Assembly (NCBI GenBank): GCA_963720785.1
Contig: CAVRGQ010000008.1
Span: 1-64,000 of the forward strand
Length of the DNA stretch: 64,000 bases
Direction: 5' to 3'
Source of the DNA: CAVRGQ01 sp963720785
GTDB taxonomy: Bacteria; Actinomycetota; Acidimicrobiia; IMCC26256; DASPTH01
A program made the translations under genes and the position numbers. Below the pieces are notes generated by a model. It did not search any database. It was not told the DNA's origin and was given only the letters and a program-made list of their open reading frames with translations. This document shows positions 11,080 through 20,566 of this stretch, piece after piece. Numbering within the stretch: the first letter of the stretch is position 1; every line of letters starts with the position of its first letter.

Positions 11080-11129
11080 GTTTTGGCGTCATCAGACGTC
11101 GCCAGGGCGGCGCGTGGTGACGCCAAAAC
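11080..11129. repeat. 12-bp perfect inverted repeat between the J-domain gene and argC
   Basis: GTTTTGGCGTCA (11080-11091) is matched by TGACGCCAAAAC (11118-11129) across a 26-nt loop, with further partial pairing inside. It lies after the J-domain gene (minus strand) and before argC. It could end the upstream transcript or bind a dimeric regulator. There is no clean U-tract. Confidence 0.5.
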
Positions 11130-11147
11130 CGGCGCGGCGACGTGGTG

Positions 11148-11854
11148 TCAGCCGGTGCGGCGGAGGCGGCGGCGGCCGAACCAGACGAGGAGCGCGCCGC
11201 CGACCACGAACTTCACCGCGACGATCCAGAGGGTGACGTCGCGGCCGGTGTGCGACTGGTCGGTGACGATGGTCGTCGGGTCGGCGCGGTCGTAGTGGAT
11301 ACCGACGAGGGAGCCGACCAACGGTGCAACCTCACCGGTCTTCTGGGACTCCTGGGCGCGCACGACGGTGCCGTCGGGCAGGGAGAACGCGAGGTATCGC
11401 TCGCCGCGGTAGAGGACCACGCGGGCGGTTGCCGCCACTCCCCGGGCGCGCAGGTCGGCGTCGTCGCGCTGCAGCGACACCACCCACGCCGCCGACGCGA
11501 TCCCGAGCACGACCATGACGATGCCGCCGATGACGAGCAACCGGGCCGCCTTGCGAGTGAGCTGGAACCGGGCCGTCACCGCGACGGGTGCCACCCTCGG
11601 GGCCACTCCGGGGATGCCCGCGGTGGCAACCATCCGCCCGGCGTCGTACCGGGCGCGGGCGTCCTTGTCGGCCAGCACCTGGTAGGCACGCCCGAGCGTC
11701 TTGAACTGCTCGGCAGCCTCGGCGTCGCCGGGGTTCATGTCGGGGTGGAGGGACTTGGCGCGGGAGCGGAACGCCGCCACGATCTGCTCCGCGAGGCCCG
11801 CTCGTCGACGCCGAGCTCCGCGTAGAGGTCGCCCACCGGCTGATGGATGGTCAC
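11148..11854 (-). CDS. J-domain membrane protein, frameshifted
   Basis: A GTG start at 11854 opens VTIHQPVGDLYAELGVDERA, the start of a J domain. After a slip near 11790-11801 the frame continues AEQIVAAFRSRAKSLHPDMN, with the HPD tripeptide that stimulates DnaK-type ATPases, then FKTLGRAYQVLADKDARARYD. Next come a membrane helix (LLVIGGIVMVVLGIASAAWV), an extracytoplasmic region like DUF3592, and a second helix (LWIVAVKFVVGGALLVWF). Corrected length is about 235 residues. It resembles DnaJ-like co-chaperones tied to the membrane; client unknown. Confidence 0.6.
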
Positions 11855-11964
11855 GGATCCTCATTGTGCCCGCGGCGGGCGTCAACAGCCCGCCCCGGGG
11901 CGGCCACGACACTCGTCGCGAAATCCCTGCCGGAAACCTCTGGATTCACCGCGGCAAAGGGGGG

Positions 11965-11970
11965 TACAAC
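11965..11970 (+). promoter_or_regulatory. candidate leaderless -10 box for the PAP2 gene
   Basis: TACAAC is followed by exactly six bases and the GTG at 11977. This spacing places the transcription start on the start codon. The purine-rich GGAGGG between them touches the GTG and is too close to act as a ribosome site, which supports a leaderless start. Confidence 0.35.
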
Positions 11971-11976
11971 GGAGGG

Positions 11977-12936
11977 GTGACTGCGGTATCAGGGGAAACC
12001 CGCATCACGCGGGCCGGCACTGGGAGCGGTGCGGACTCGGGGGCCCACCCGGAACACGTTGGTCAGGCGGAAGGCAGGGGCCGTCTGGACCGGTGGTGGC
12101 ACTCCCGCTTCGGCGCCTCGCTCGTGCGCGAGCTCGCGCTGGTCATCGCGCTGCTGCTCGTCTACAAGTACGGACGCCACCTCGTCGCCGAGGGGCACGT
12201 GCACCAGGCGCTCGAGAATGCCCGCGAGGTGATCGGGGTGGAGCGCACGCTCGGCGTGTTCTCCGAGGCGCGCCTGCAGGACCTCGTCGACGGCAACCTC
12301 ACCCTCATCCGCTTCCTCAACGCGTACTACCTGCTGGCGCACGCGCTCGTCACCGCGGTCGCGTTCTTCTGGCTGTACGTGCGGCACTGGGATGTCTACC
12401 GGCGCTTCCGCAACGTGATGGTCGTCATGACGTTGACCGGCCTCGTCGTGCACGTCGGCTTCCCGCTCGCGCCGCCGCGCATGTTCCCGAAGTTCGGCTT
12501 CGTCGACACCGCGAAGCTGTTCGGCCCCGCGGCTTACGGTAACGGCAGCCCCTACAAGGGATTCGCCAACCAGTTCGCGGCGATGCCGTCGCTGCACTTC
12601 GGATGGGCGTTGGTGATCGCGTGGGCCGTGCTGCTCGCGACGACATCACGCTGGCGCTACCTCGTCCTGCTGCACCCGTTCTTCACCCTCGCGGCGATCG
12701 TGCTCACCGCCAACCACTACTGGATCGACGCGTTCGCGGCGCTGCTGTTGTTCGCGATCTCGCTGACCTTCGACCACTTCTGGGAGCGCTACCGGGCGAA
12801 GCGGGCCGAGCGGCGAGAGCTGCAACGCCTGCTCCTCGAGCCGTCGCCGGCCGCGCCACTCAGCGACCGAACGGACCGGGCGGCCGCCGGAACACCCGCG
12901 ACTGTTGCGCGAACCACGCCAGCGTCGCGCGACTGA
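11977..12936 (+). CDS. PAP2/Aur1-type membrane phosphatase or phosphotransferase
   Basis: Polytopic membrane protein of about 319 residues. The PAP2 superfamily core is seen as PSLHFGW (motif 2) and NHYWIDAFAAL (motif 3, with the catalytic His and Asp); PLAPPRMF precedes them, as in the Aur1/inositol-phosphoceramide-synthase-like branch. Five to six hydrophobic helices can be counted. It probably acts on a lipid phosphate, but the substrate is not known. The GTG at 11977 is chosen because of the -10 box six bases upstream. The last 77 nt overlap the convergent Clp-N gene. Confidence 0.7.
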   Translation: MTAVSGETRITRAGTGSGADSGAHPEHVGQAEGRGRLDRWWHSRFGASLVRELALVIALLLVYKYGRHLVAEGHVHQALENAREVIGVERTLGVFSEARLQDLVDGNLTLIRFLNAYYLLAHALVTAVAFFWLYVRHWDVYRRFRNVMVVMTLTGLVVHVGFPLAPPRMFPKFGFVDTAKLFGPAAYGNGSPYKGFANQFAAMPSLHFGWALVIAWAVLLATTSRWRYLVLLHPFFTLAAIVLTANHYWIDAFAALLLFAISLTFDHFWERYRAKRAERRELQRLLLEPSPAAPLSDRTDRAAAGTPATVARTTPASRD

Positions 12937-13957
12937 CCTTCCACACCCCGTCGACGAACACCGCCCGCCCCGGCATCAACATCGGTTGCACGCTGCCCGC
13001 GGGCCAGATCCCGATACTCACGTCGGCCAGGTCGGGGTCGACGAACGAGACGCGCTCAACCGTGACGTCGTTGACCACCATGGGCGCATTCCGGCCACCC
13101 TCGGCCAGATCCGCCAGGTCCTCGTCGACACCCTCACCTTCCTCGACCGCCCACCTCGCGTCGGGACGTTCCCGGGCACCGCCTGGGAACACGGCTTCGA
13201 ACGCGCGCTCTATCGCCCGGCGTGCGGCATTGGCATCCGCGGGCTCGGCCTCGGGCCGTCGGAAGCGCAGGCGCGTCCCTGCCCCACCCCCGGCCTCGGA
13301 AGCGTCGAGCATCGACGCCGCCGTCCGGATGCACTCGGCGCACACGATCGTGCCCCGCGCGACGACCATCCGGTCCACCCGCGCCTCCTCCCGTCCGCAG
13401 AAGGCACACGTCGGCCCGACGACCGGCCGGGGTGGCCCGGGCTGCCCGGCTACCGCGAGATACGCCTGGTTCCCGAGTGTCGCGCTCTGCGCGACCGCGC
13501 GCTGCTCGTCGGCGTCGTCGCCACCGGCGTCGAGCAGCGCCACGACGTCACGGCGCACCGCATCGCGATCGTCGGCGACCCGGTCGATCACCTCGGCGGC
13601 CACACCCTCCTCGACGTCCAGGAGGGCCAGGAACAGGTGCGCGGGCGTGATGGTGGTGTCGTCGCGCTCCAGCGCCGTACGTAGTGAGTGCTCCAGTGCC
13701 GTCTTGGCCTCCGGAGTGAAGGGGATGTGGCCGGCCGGCTGGACGGCGACCCCACCCACGATGTCGACGATCGCGGCTCGTGTCTCCGGCGGGGTCAGCC
13801 CATGGGTCACGAGAACCCCGGACACCGCGCCGGCCTCACCGCGCGTGAGCCCCAGCAGGAGGTGCTCGGTGCCGATCCGGTCGTGCCCGAGCGCGCGGGC
13901 CTCCTCCTGGGCGAGCACCACCACCTTGCGGGCACCGTCACTGAAGCGGTCGAACAT
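12860..13957 (-). CDS. ClpC-N domain protein with ClpX-type zinc finger, no ATPase
   Basis: 365 residues. The N-terminal half is a double Clp-N repeat: MFDRFSDGARKVVVLAQEEA and GTEHLLLGL in repeat one, LFLALL in repeat two. A ClpX-like zinc-binding module follows with cysteines at 184, 187, 206 and 209 (CAFC...CAEC). The C-terminal part (DEDLADLAEGGRNAPMVVND onward) is unrecognised. No Walker A or B motif is present, so this is not an unfoldase. It could bind ClpC/ClpX substrates, adaptors or proteases. The ATG at 13957 matches the Clp-N start. It overlaps the PAP2 gene tail to tail. Confidence 0.75.
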   Translation of the reverse strand: MFDRFSDGARKVVVLAQEEARALGHDRIGTEHLLLGLTRGEAGAVSGVLVTHGLTPPETRAAIVDIVGGVAVQPAGHIPFTPEAKTALEHSLRTALERDDTTITPAHLFLALLDVEEGVAAEVIDRVADDRDAVRRDVVALLDAGGDDADEQRAVAQSATLGNQAYLAVAGQPGPPRPVVGPTCAFCGREEARVDRMVVARGTIVCAECIRTAASMLDASEAGGGAGTRLRFRRPEAEPADANAARRAIERAFEAVFPGGARERPDARWAVEEGEGVDEDLADLAEGGRNAPMVVNDVTVERVSFVDPDLADVSIGIWPAGSVQPMLMPGRAVFVDGVWKVSRATLAWFAQQSRVFRRPPGPFGR

Positions 13958-14010
13958 GCCCACGAGTCTGGCGCGGGGAGCGGCGCGTCGCCAGGGAGAA
14001 TGCGGGCCGG

Positions 14011-14937
14011 TCAGCGCAGAGGTGGCGGCGTCGGTGAGGCAGGGCGCGTGCGCCGCTGACGGATCGCCTGCTGCACCACGACGGTGAGCGTGCCGCCGAT
14101 CAGCAGGCACGCCAGGTTCGTGACGAGCACACCCAGCGCGCCCCAGGCCCCCTCCCGATTCTCGGTGAACAGCAGCACGCCGAGGTAGGCAGACGCCGGG
14201 ATCGTGGTGACCGAGATCGCCACGCCCACCGCGGCGCCGGCCTTGGTCTCGTAAGTGAGCAGCGCGGCGACCCCCGCGGCGAGGGCCACCATGATCGTGG
14301 TCGCGTCGGTCTGGGTCAGCGACGACAACGACACGAGCTGCAGCTTGCCGGAGTAGTCGCCGAGACCGCGGAGGATCGCGGCGCTGAACCCGGCGGTGAT
14401 CGTGCCCACCCCGAGTCCGACGACCAGGGTCGAGAGCGAACGCAGGAACAGCCGAGGCCGTCGCTGCTGCAGACCCACGCAGGCGGCGGCGAGCGGGAGC
14501 AGGTCGGGGCTGATCGCCATCGCGCCGACGATGAGGATGCCGCTCGCCTCGATCACACCGATGCCCGCGACCACACCGGCGACGGCCATCAGCGCGAGGT
14601 AGCGGCCGAGCAGCCGGGAACTGGTGCGCGCCTCGGCGACGACCTCGGCCCACGCGAGCGTGTCGGGGTCGCTCGCGAGCCAGCCGCGCCGTGGCAAGGT
14701 GTCGGAGGACTGGATGCCCTCGAGCCGAATGAGCGCGACGTCGGCCTCGGGCAGGTGCTCGGCGAGCATCGTGAAGCACGCGTCGGCAGAGTCGTGCTCG
14801 ACGTCGGCGGTGACCATCACCGCGCCGTCGTGGGTGGTGCCGACCCGCATGATGCGTCCGACGCCGTCGATCTCGATGAGCATCCCCTCCACGTGTTCGA
14901 GCCGCTCGTGCGGCACGTACACGCGGATCTGCAACAT
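14011..14937 (-). CDS. DUF389 family membrane protein
   Basis: 308 residues. A soluble N-terminal ferredoxin-like part (MLQIRVYVPHERLEHVEGML) is followed by about six hydrophobic helices including VVAGIGVIEASGILIVGAMA and LLTYETKAGAAVGVAI, the DUF389 pattern. Function of the family is not established; transport has been suggested for relatives. The ATG lies one base after the pheT stop, so it is probably co-transcribed with pheST. Confidence 0.8.
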   Translation of the reverse strand: MLQIRVYVPHERLEHVEGMLIEIDGVGRIMRVGTTHDGAVMVTADVEHDSADACFTMLAEHLPEADVALIRLEGIQSSDTLPRRGWLASDPDTLAWAEVVAEARTSSRLLGRYLALMAVAGVVAGIGVIEASGILIVGAMAISPDLLPLAAACVGLQQRRPRLFLRSLSTLVVGLGVGTITAGFSAAILRGLGDYSGKLQLVSLSSLTQTDATTIMVALAAGVAALLTYETKAGAAVGVAISVTTIPASAYLGVLLFTENREGAWGALGVLVTNLACLLIGGTLTVVVQQAIRQRRTRPASPTPPPLR

Positions 14938-14938
14938 G

Positions 14939-17382
14939 TCAGCCGCGCAGCACGGCGTCGTGCGCCCGCTCGACCGCGCCGACCGCCCGGGCGCGCAGCT
15001 CGCCGGCCTCGGTGTCGGTGAGCGTGCGATCGGGCGCGCGCAGTCGCAAGGTGAACGCCAGGCTGCGCCTGCCCGCGCCCAGCGAGTCGGAACGGAAGAC
15101 GTCGAAGCAGCGCACCGCTTCGAGCACGTCGCCGAGCTCGGTGCGCAACGTTGCTTCGATGCTCGCGGCGGCGACCGACTCGTCGACCACGAACGCGAGG
15201 TCGAGCAGCGAGGCCGGGAAGCGTGACGGCGCCCGGAAGGTGCGGTTGCGACGCGGCACGTCGAGCAGCACGTCGAGCTCCAGCTCGGCGGCCACGACCG
15301 GCGCCTCCAGGTTGAGGGCATCGAGCACTGCGGGCGCGACCTCGCCGACGGTGCCCGCCTCCACGCCCGACACCAGCACGCGCGCGGCGCGGCCGGGGCG
15401 GAAGCCGGTGTTGGTGACCGGTTCGAGCACGACGTCGGCAACACCGAGCGCGTCGAGCACCGCCCGCACCGCGTCGACCGCGTCGTAGACATCGACCGGC
15501 CGGTCGTCCTCGACCGGCCGACGGCGCACGTGGCCCGACCATGCGATCGCGACGTGCTCGGGCTCGTCGGGGAGCGGACCCGCGTCGGCGGCGCGATCGG
15601 CCGGTCGGCGACAGGAACACGCGACCCATCTCGAACAGCGCGGCATCGGCGAGACCCTGGTTGCGGTTGCCCGCCAGGGCCCGCAGCAGGCCGGGGAGCA
15701 CCGCGGTGCGCAGCACCGACTCCTCGGCGCGCAGCGGGTTGGTGGCGCGCACGAGACGGTCGAGCGGCGCGCCGGCGCGCTCGAGGTCGGCGGGCGCCAC
15801 CAGCGACAGGGTGATGGCTTCGGAGCAACCGGCACCGACCAGGGCGTCGGCCACGAGGCGGCGTTCCCGCTGGCGGGGGGTGAGCGCGCCGACCTGGCCG
15901 CGGGTGTCGGGGAGCGTGCGGCCGATGCGGTCGAACCCGATGCGCCGCGCCACCTCCTCGACCAGGTCGATCTCGCGGTCGAGGTCGGGGCGGAACGTGG
16001 GCACGATCGCGACGACGCCATCGGAAGGGCTGGTGCCGTCGCCGCCACTCTCGGGGCTGTCGAGCTCGATGCCGAGGGGCGCCAGCGCGTCCCATACGTC
16101 TTCCGCGTCGAGCGTGGTGCCGAGCACCGCGTTGACCCGCGATGCCCGCACGGTGATGCGTTCCCGCTCGACGGGACGCGGGTACACGTCGACCGCGTCG
16201 GGCACGACTTTCGCGTCGGCCACCTCCGCGAGGAGCTCCATGGCGCGCTCCACGTTGCGGGCGATCGCGTCGGGGTCGATGCCGCGCTCGAAGCGCGCGC
16301 TCGACTCGCTGCGCAGCTTCAGTCGCTTCGACGTGAGCGCGATGCCCATGCGTTCGAAGTAGGCCGACTCGAGCAGGATCTCGGTGGTGGTGTCGGACAC
16401 CTCGGCGGTGGCGCCGCCCATGATGCCGGCGACGGCCTGCGGCACACGCGCGGCGTCGCAGATGAGGAGGTCGTCGGTGGTGAGCTCGCGCTCGACGTCG
16501 TCGAGAGTCGTGATCTTCTCCCCCGCCGCGGCCGTGCGCACCACGATGCCGCGCCCGCCCAGCTTCGCGAGGTCGAACGCGTGCAGCGGCTGGTTGCGCT
16601 CGAGCAGCACGTAGTTGGTCACGTCGACCACGTTGCTGATCGGCCGCATGCCCGCCTTCACGAGGCGCTGCGCCATCCATGCGGGCGACGGCCCGAGCGT
16701 GACGCGCGCGACACGACCGAGGTACCGGGGGCAGCGCTCGTCGTCGTCGATCACGACGGTGACATCGCTGGTGACGTCGCTCCTGACCGGAGCGTGGGGT
16801 TCGGGCAGGTCGAAGGGCAGCGAAAAATGGGCGGCGAGCTCACGAGCCACACCGGTGACGCACATCGCGTCGGGCCGATTGGGCGTGATCGCGAGGTCGA
16901 AGATGACATCCTCGAGACCGAGCACCCCGCGCACGTCGGCGCCGAGCTCGGTGGCGTCGTCGAGGCCGAGGATGCCGCTGTGGTCGTCGCCGAGGCCGAG
17001 CTCCTTGGCGGAGCAGAGCATGCCGTCGGACACCACGCCACGGATCTTGCGGCGCTCGAGCACGAAGCGACTTCCATCCGGCCCGGGCAGCGTGGCGCCC
17101 GAACCGGCGTAGGGCACGACCATGCCCGGCACCACGTTCGGCGCGCCGCACACGACGCGGGTCTCGCCGCTGCCGGTGTCGATGTCGACCAGCTGCAGCT
17201 TGTCGGCGTCGGGGTGCTGCTCGACGCCGAGCACCGCGCGCGACCTTGACGCCGGTGATCTCGGCGCCCGGTTGCTCCACACCCTCCACCTCGAGGCCGA
17301 GCTGGTTGAGCGCGGAGACGAGATCGGGCACCGGCGCGTCGACCGGCGTGAAGTCGCGGATCCAGGAAAGGGGTACCAGCAT
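14939..17382 (-). CDS. pheT: phenylalanyl-tRNA synthetase beta subunit, two frameshifts
   Basis: Large subunit of the alpha2-beta2 enzyme that charges tRNA-Phe. The N-terminus MLVPLSWIRDF is in one frame. A slip in the CGCGCGCG run at 17235-17242 leads to LGVEQHPDADKLQLVDI (tRNA-binding domain) and through B3/B4 and B5. A second slip near 15590-15605, after FEMGRVFLSPTG, leads to DAGPLPDEPEHVAIAWSGH, the core-like domain and the anticodon-binding B8 domain (FPASLLDLAFVVDE). Adding a CG at each site gives about 815 residues, normal for PheT. An essential gene with intact domain order, so the slips are probably sequence errors. Confidence 0.9.
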
Positions 17383-17396
17383 GTGTTCGTCTCAGC

Positions 17397-18431
17397 TCAG
17401 TACTGCGCGAGGAAGCGCGTGTCGCCGTCGAAGAAGGTCTTGATCTCGTCGATGTCGTAGCGGACCATGGCGATGCGCTCGAGGCCGAATCCGAACGCGA
17501 ACCCGGTGTAGCGCTCGCTGTCGATGCCGACGCCCTCGAGCACGTTCGGGTCGACCATCCCGCAGCCGCCGAGCTCGATCCAGCCCGACTGCGAGCACAC
17601 GCGACATCCCGAGCCCTCGCAGAAGATGCAGCTCACCGCGAGCTCCGCCGACGGCTCCGTGTACGGGAAGAAGTCGGGGCGGAAGCGGGTGCGAATGCGG
17701 TCGTCGTCGAAGAGGCGGCGCACGAAGGTCTCGATGGTGCCGAAGAGATCCGCGAGGGTGATGCCCTCGTCGACGGCGAGCGCCTCGATCTGGTGGAACA
17801 CCGGCGAGTGGCGGGCGTCGAGCGTCTCGTTGCGGTAGGTGCGGCCGGGCGCCACCACGAAGATCGGCGGCTCCATCGCCTCCATCGTGCGGATCTGCAC
17901 CGGTGAGGTGTGCGTGCGCAACATGACCTGCTCGGGATCGCCGAGCTCCACGTAGAGCGTGTCCTGCATGGAGCGGGCCGGGTGGCCGGGCACCATGTTG
18001 AGCGCCTCGAAGTTGTGCCAGTCGTCTTCCACCTCGGGGCCCTGGACCACGCGGTAGCCCATGCCCACGAAGATGTCCTCGAGCTCCCGCTGCACCTGGG
18101 TGACGAGGTGGAGGTGACCGCGCCCAGGGCCGTGGCCGCCGAGCGTGAGGTCGAGACGGTCGCGCTCCCCCGCGGTCGCGGCCTCGGCGGCGGCGAGCTC
18201 GGCCTGCTTCGCAGCGACGAGCTCGGCGATCGCCGCGGTGGTCTCGCTCACCAGCTTGCCGGCGACGGGACGGTCGGCGGGATCGAGCGATTTGATCGAG
18301 GCCTTGAGGTCGGAGACGGCCGAGCCGCGTCCGGCGTACTCGCGCTCGACCGCGGCCAGCTCGTCGTCGGTGGCGGCGGCCGCGATCGCCGCGGCCGCGC
18401 CCTCGAGGTAGCCCTCGGGCAGCAGACTCAT
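17397..18431 (-). CDS. pheS: phenylalanyl-tRNA synthetase alpha subunit
   Basis: Catalytic subunit, 344 residues: an N-terminal coiled coil for tRNA binding (about 1-95), then the class II fold. Motif 2 region RTYRNETLDARHSPVFHQIE and motif 3 GFAFGFGLERIAMVRY are clear. Four cysteines in CIFCEGSGCRVC (about residue 258-269) form the short metal-like cluster seen in many PheS proteins. The ATG overlaps the tsnR stop (ATGA); pheT follows after 14 nt. Confidence 0.95.
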   Translation of the reverse strand: MSLLPEGYLEGAAAAIAAAATDDELAAVEREYAGRGSAVSDLKASIKSLDPADRPVAGKLVSETTAAIAELVAAKQAELAAAEAATAGERDRLDLTLGGHGPGRGHLHLVTQVQRELEDIFVGMGYRVVQGPEVEDDWHNFEALNMVPGHPARSMQDTLYVELGDPEQVMLRTHTSPVQIRTMEAMEPPIFVVAPGRTYRNETLDARHSPVFHQIEALAVDEGITLADLFGTIETFVRRLFDDDRIRTRFRPDFFPYTEPSAELAVSCIFCEGSGCRVCSQSGWIELGGCGMVDPNVLEGVGIDSERYTGFAFGFGLERIAMVRYDIDEIKTFFDGDTRFLAQY

Positions 18432-19252
18432 TGCGCACTCCCTCGCGCTCGTCGTTGGCGCGCTGATTCGAAGCAGAGGACCGTGGCCGCCATCGCCACG
18501 TTGAGCGACTCGGTGGCGCCGGCCATCGGGATGGCGACCGTGCCGTCGAGGCGTGCGGTCACCTCGGGGGCGAGGCCGTGCGCCTCGTTGCCCAGCACCA
18601 CCGCGGTGGGCCGGGCCAGGTCCACCGCGTCGTAGGGCAGCGCGCCGGTGGCGTCGGCGCCCAGCCGTTGCCGACCGAGCGCGCCCAGGGCGTCGAGCGC
18701 CTCCACCGGGGACCATCCTTCCGAAGCGGCTTCCAACACGGGTATCCCGAAGATCGCGCCCGCCGAGGCACGAACGACCTTGGGATTGTAGGCGTCGACC
18801 GATCCGGGCCCGAGGACGATTGCCGCCGCCCCGGCCGCCTCCGCGGAGCGCAGGATCGTGCCGAGGTTGCCGGGGTCGGAGATCAGCGTGCCCACGACGA
18901 CGATGCCGTCACGACCGAGTACGTCGCGCCCGTGGCGCACGATCGGCGCAACCGCGAGCACCGGTTGCGGGGTACGGGTGGAGCCGATCTTCTCGAGCAC
19001 CCCCTCTTTGAGTGCGTGCACCGGCACCCCCGCCGCGCGGATGCGGTCGACCAGCGCGGGGAAGGCGACGTCGGCGCGGGGCCCGAGGTAGACGCCCTCG
19101 AGCGACGCGCCACGGTCGAGAGCACCCTCGACGGCGTGGGGACCTTCCACGACGAAGGCCTGCTGGTCGTGGCGGGCGCGCGCATCGCGCAGCAGCTCCC
19201 GCAGCCGACGGAGGTCGGGATGGCGGGCGCCCAACGGCTCGGCCGCGGACAC
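18428..19252 (-). CDS. tsnR: SPOUT-family RNA 2'-O-methyltransferase (TrmH/TsnR type)
   Basis: 274 residues with an N-terminal RNA-binding part (QQAFVVEGPHAVEGAL) and a SpoU knot domain: motif 1 LISDPGNLGTILRSAEAAG, motif 2 VVLGNEAHGL, motif 3 IPMAGATESLNVAMA. It methylates ribose in rRNA or tRNA with S-adenosylmethionine; the exact target cannot be told. The rplT-tsnR-pheS order is the one known in mycobacteria. Start is a GTG at 19252. Confidence 0.88.
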   Translation of the reverse strand: MSAAEPLGARHPDLRRLRELLRDARARHDQQAFVVEGPHAVEGALDRGASLEGVYLGPRADVAFPALVDRIRAAGVPVHALKEGVLEKIGSTRTPQPVLAVAPIVRHGRDVLGRDGIVVVGTLISDPGNLGTILRSAEAAGAAAIVLGPGSVDAYNPKVVRASAGAIFGIPVLEAASEGWSPVEALDALGALGRQRLGADATGALPYDAVDLARPTAVVLGNEAHGLAPEVTARLDGTVAIPMAGATESLNVAMAATVLCFESARQRRARGSAQ

Positions 19253-19307
19253 CCGCTCCTCCCCTGACCTGGTGATCCGGCGGTGATCCGGCTCGACGGT
19301 GTGACGC

Positions 19308-19670
19308 TCAGGCGGCGTCGAGCGCCTCGCGCGCGGTGGTGACCAGCGCGCCGAAGGCGGCGTCGTCGCGCACGGCGAGGTCGGCCAGGATCTTGCGGTC
19401 GACCTCGATCTCGGCGGCCTTCAGCCCCGCGACGAAGCGCGAGTAGGAGATGTCGTGCAGACGGCACGCCGCGTTGATGCGCATGATCCAGAGCTTGCGG
19501 AACTCACCCTTGCGCGCCCGACGGTCGCGGTAGGCGTAGTTCCCCGAGTGCATGACCTGCTCGTTCGCCTTGCGAACGGAGCGGCTCCGTGCACCGCGGT
19601 AGCCCTCTGCCCGCTCGAGAACCTTGCGGCGGGACTTCTTTGCGTGGACGGATCGCTTGACCCTGGCCAT
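19308..19670 (-). CDS. rplT: 50S ribosomal protein L20
   Basis: 120 residues, very basic. Starts MARVKRSVHAKKSRRKVLE and holds the family block RKLWIMRINAACRLHDISYSRF (split here: RKLWIMRINAAC and RLHDISYSRF). L20 binds 23S rRNA early in 50S assembly and can repress its own operon in some bacteria. Third gene of infC-rpmI-rplT. Confidence 0.97.
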   Translation of the reverse strand: MARVKRSVHAKKSRRKVLERAEGYRGARSRSVRKANEQVMHSGNYAYRDRRARKGEFRKLWIMRINAACRLHDISYSRFVAGLKAAEIEVDRKILADLAVRDDAAFGALVTTAREALDAA

Positions 19671-19718
19671 CTTTCAGACTCCTGGTGTGGCTGGAACTGG
19701 CGGGAAGAGAAGAGCGCG

Positions 19719-19916
19719 TCAGCGACGGCCCAAGAGGCGCTCGGCGCGCTTCTTGTCGCCGCCCTCGAGGATCGCGTAGCCCTTGAGGCGACGCGTGCGC
19801 TTGCTGGGCTTCTTCTCGAGGAGGTGGGCCCGGAACGCCTTGCGGCGGCGGATCTTCCCACTTCCGGTGACCTGGAAGCGCTTGGCGGCGCCCCGGTGGG
19901 TCTTCATCTTCGGCAT
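19719..19916 (-). CDS. rpmI: 50S ribosomal protein L35
   Basis: 65 residues, basic, with the family opening MPKMKTHRGAAKRFQVTGSG and the C-terminal KKRAERLLG. The ATG shares one base with the infC stop (TGATG), a sign of coupled translation in the infC operon. Confidence 0.97.
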   Translation of the reverse strand: MPKMKTHRGAAKRFQVTGSGKIRRRKAFRAHLLEKKPSKRTRRLKGYAILEGGDKKRAERLLGRR

Positions 19917-20566
19917 CAGGCTGCTCCGGTGTCGTCGGCCGCGGGGGCTGCCGGGGTGGCAGGCGCCGGTGCGGCCGCCTCCGCGGGTGCGGAGGTGGGT
20001 TCCTCGTGGTTCGTGTCGTGCTTGGCTTCGCCTCTGGAGGGCTTCTTCGTTTCCTTGCGGTTGGGGTGCAGGACCATCGTCATGTTGCGGCCGTCCTGGC
20101 GCGGCGCCGACTCCACCACTGCGACTTCGGCGACGTCCTCGGCCACCCGGTTCAGGATCTTCATCCCGAGCTCGGGGTGGGCCATCTCACGGCCCCGGAA
20201 CATGATCGTCAGCTTGACTTTGTTGCCCTCGCCGAGGAAGCGCACCACGTGCTTCATCTTGGTGGTGTAGTCGTGCTCGTCGATCTTGGGCCGGAACTTC
20301 ATCTCCTTGATGACGACGTTCGTGGCCTTGCGCTTCGACTGACGCCGGCGCTGTTCCTGCTCGTAGACGTACCGGCCGTAGTCCATGATCCGGCAGACGG
20401 GCGGGTTGGCGTTGGGCGCCACCTCGACCAGGTCGAGCTCCTGTTCACGGGCCTTCGAGAGCGCCTCGGGCAATGGCTTGACCCCGAGCTGCTCACCGTC
20501 GGCCCCGACGAGGAAAACCTCGCGGGCTCGGATCCGGTCGTTGATCCTGACATCACTTGTAGCTAT
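19916..20566 (-). CDS. infC: translation initiation factor IF-3, non-canonical AUA start
   Basis: IF-3 checks start-codon pairing on the 30S subunit. N-domain RINDRIRAREVFLVGADGEQ, linker, and C-domain MKFRPKIDEHDYTTK and FLGEGNKVKLTIMFRGRE are all present; a low-complexity Ala/Pro/Glu tail of about 35 residues is extra. No ATG, GTG or TTG lies in frame before the conserved N-domain. The codon ATA at 20564-20566 follows AAGGGG by 7 nt, an ideal spacing, and gives IATSDVRINDRIR; AUC at 20545 is a weaker alternative. Rare start codons let IF-3 limit its own synthesis in other bacteria. Confidence 0.9.
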   Translation of the reverse strand: MATSDVRINDRIRAREVFLVGADGEQLGVKPLPEALSKAREQELDLVEVAPNANPPVCRIMDYGRYVYEQEQRRRQSKRKATNVVIKEMKFRPKIDEHDYTTKMKHVVRFLGEGNKVKLTIMFRGREMAHPELGMKILNRVAEDVAEVAVVESAPRQDGRNMTMVLHPNRKETKKPSRGEAKHDTNHEEPTSAPAEAAAPAPATPAAPAADDTGAA

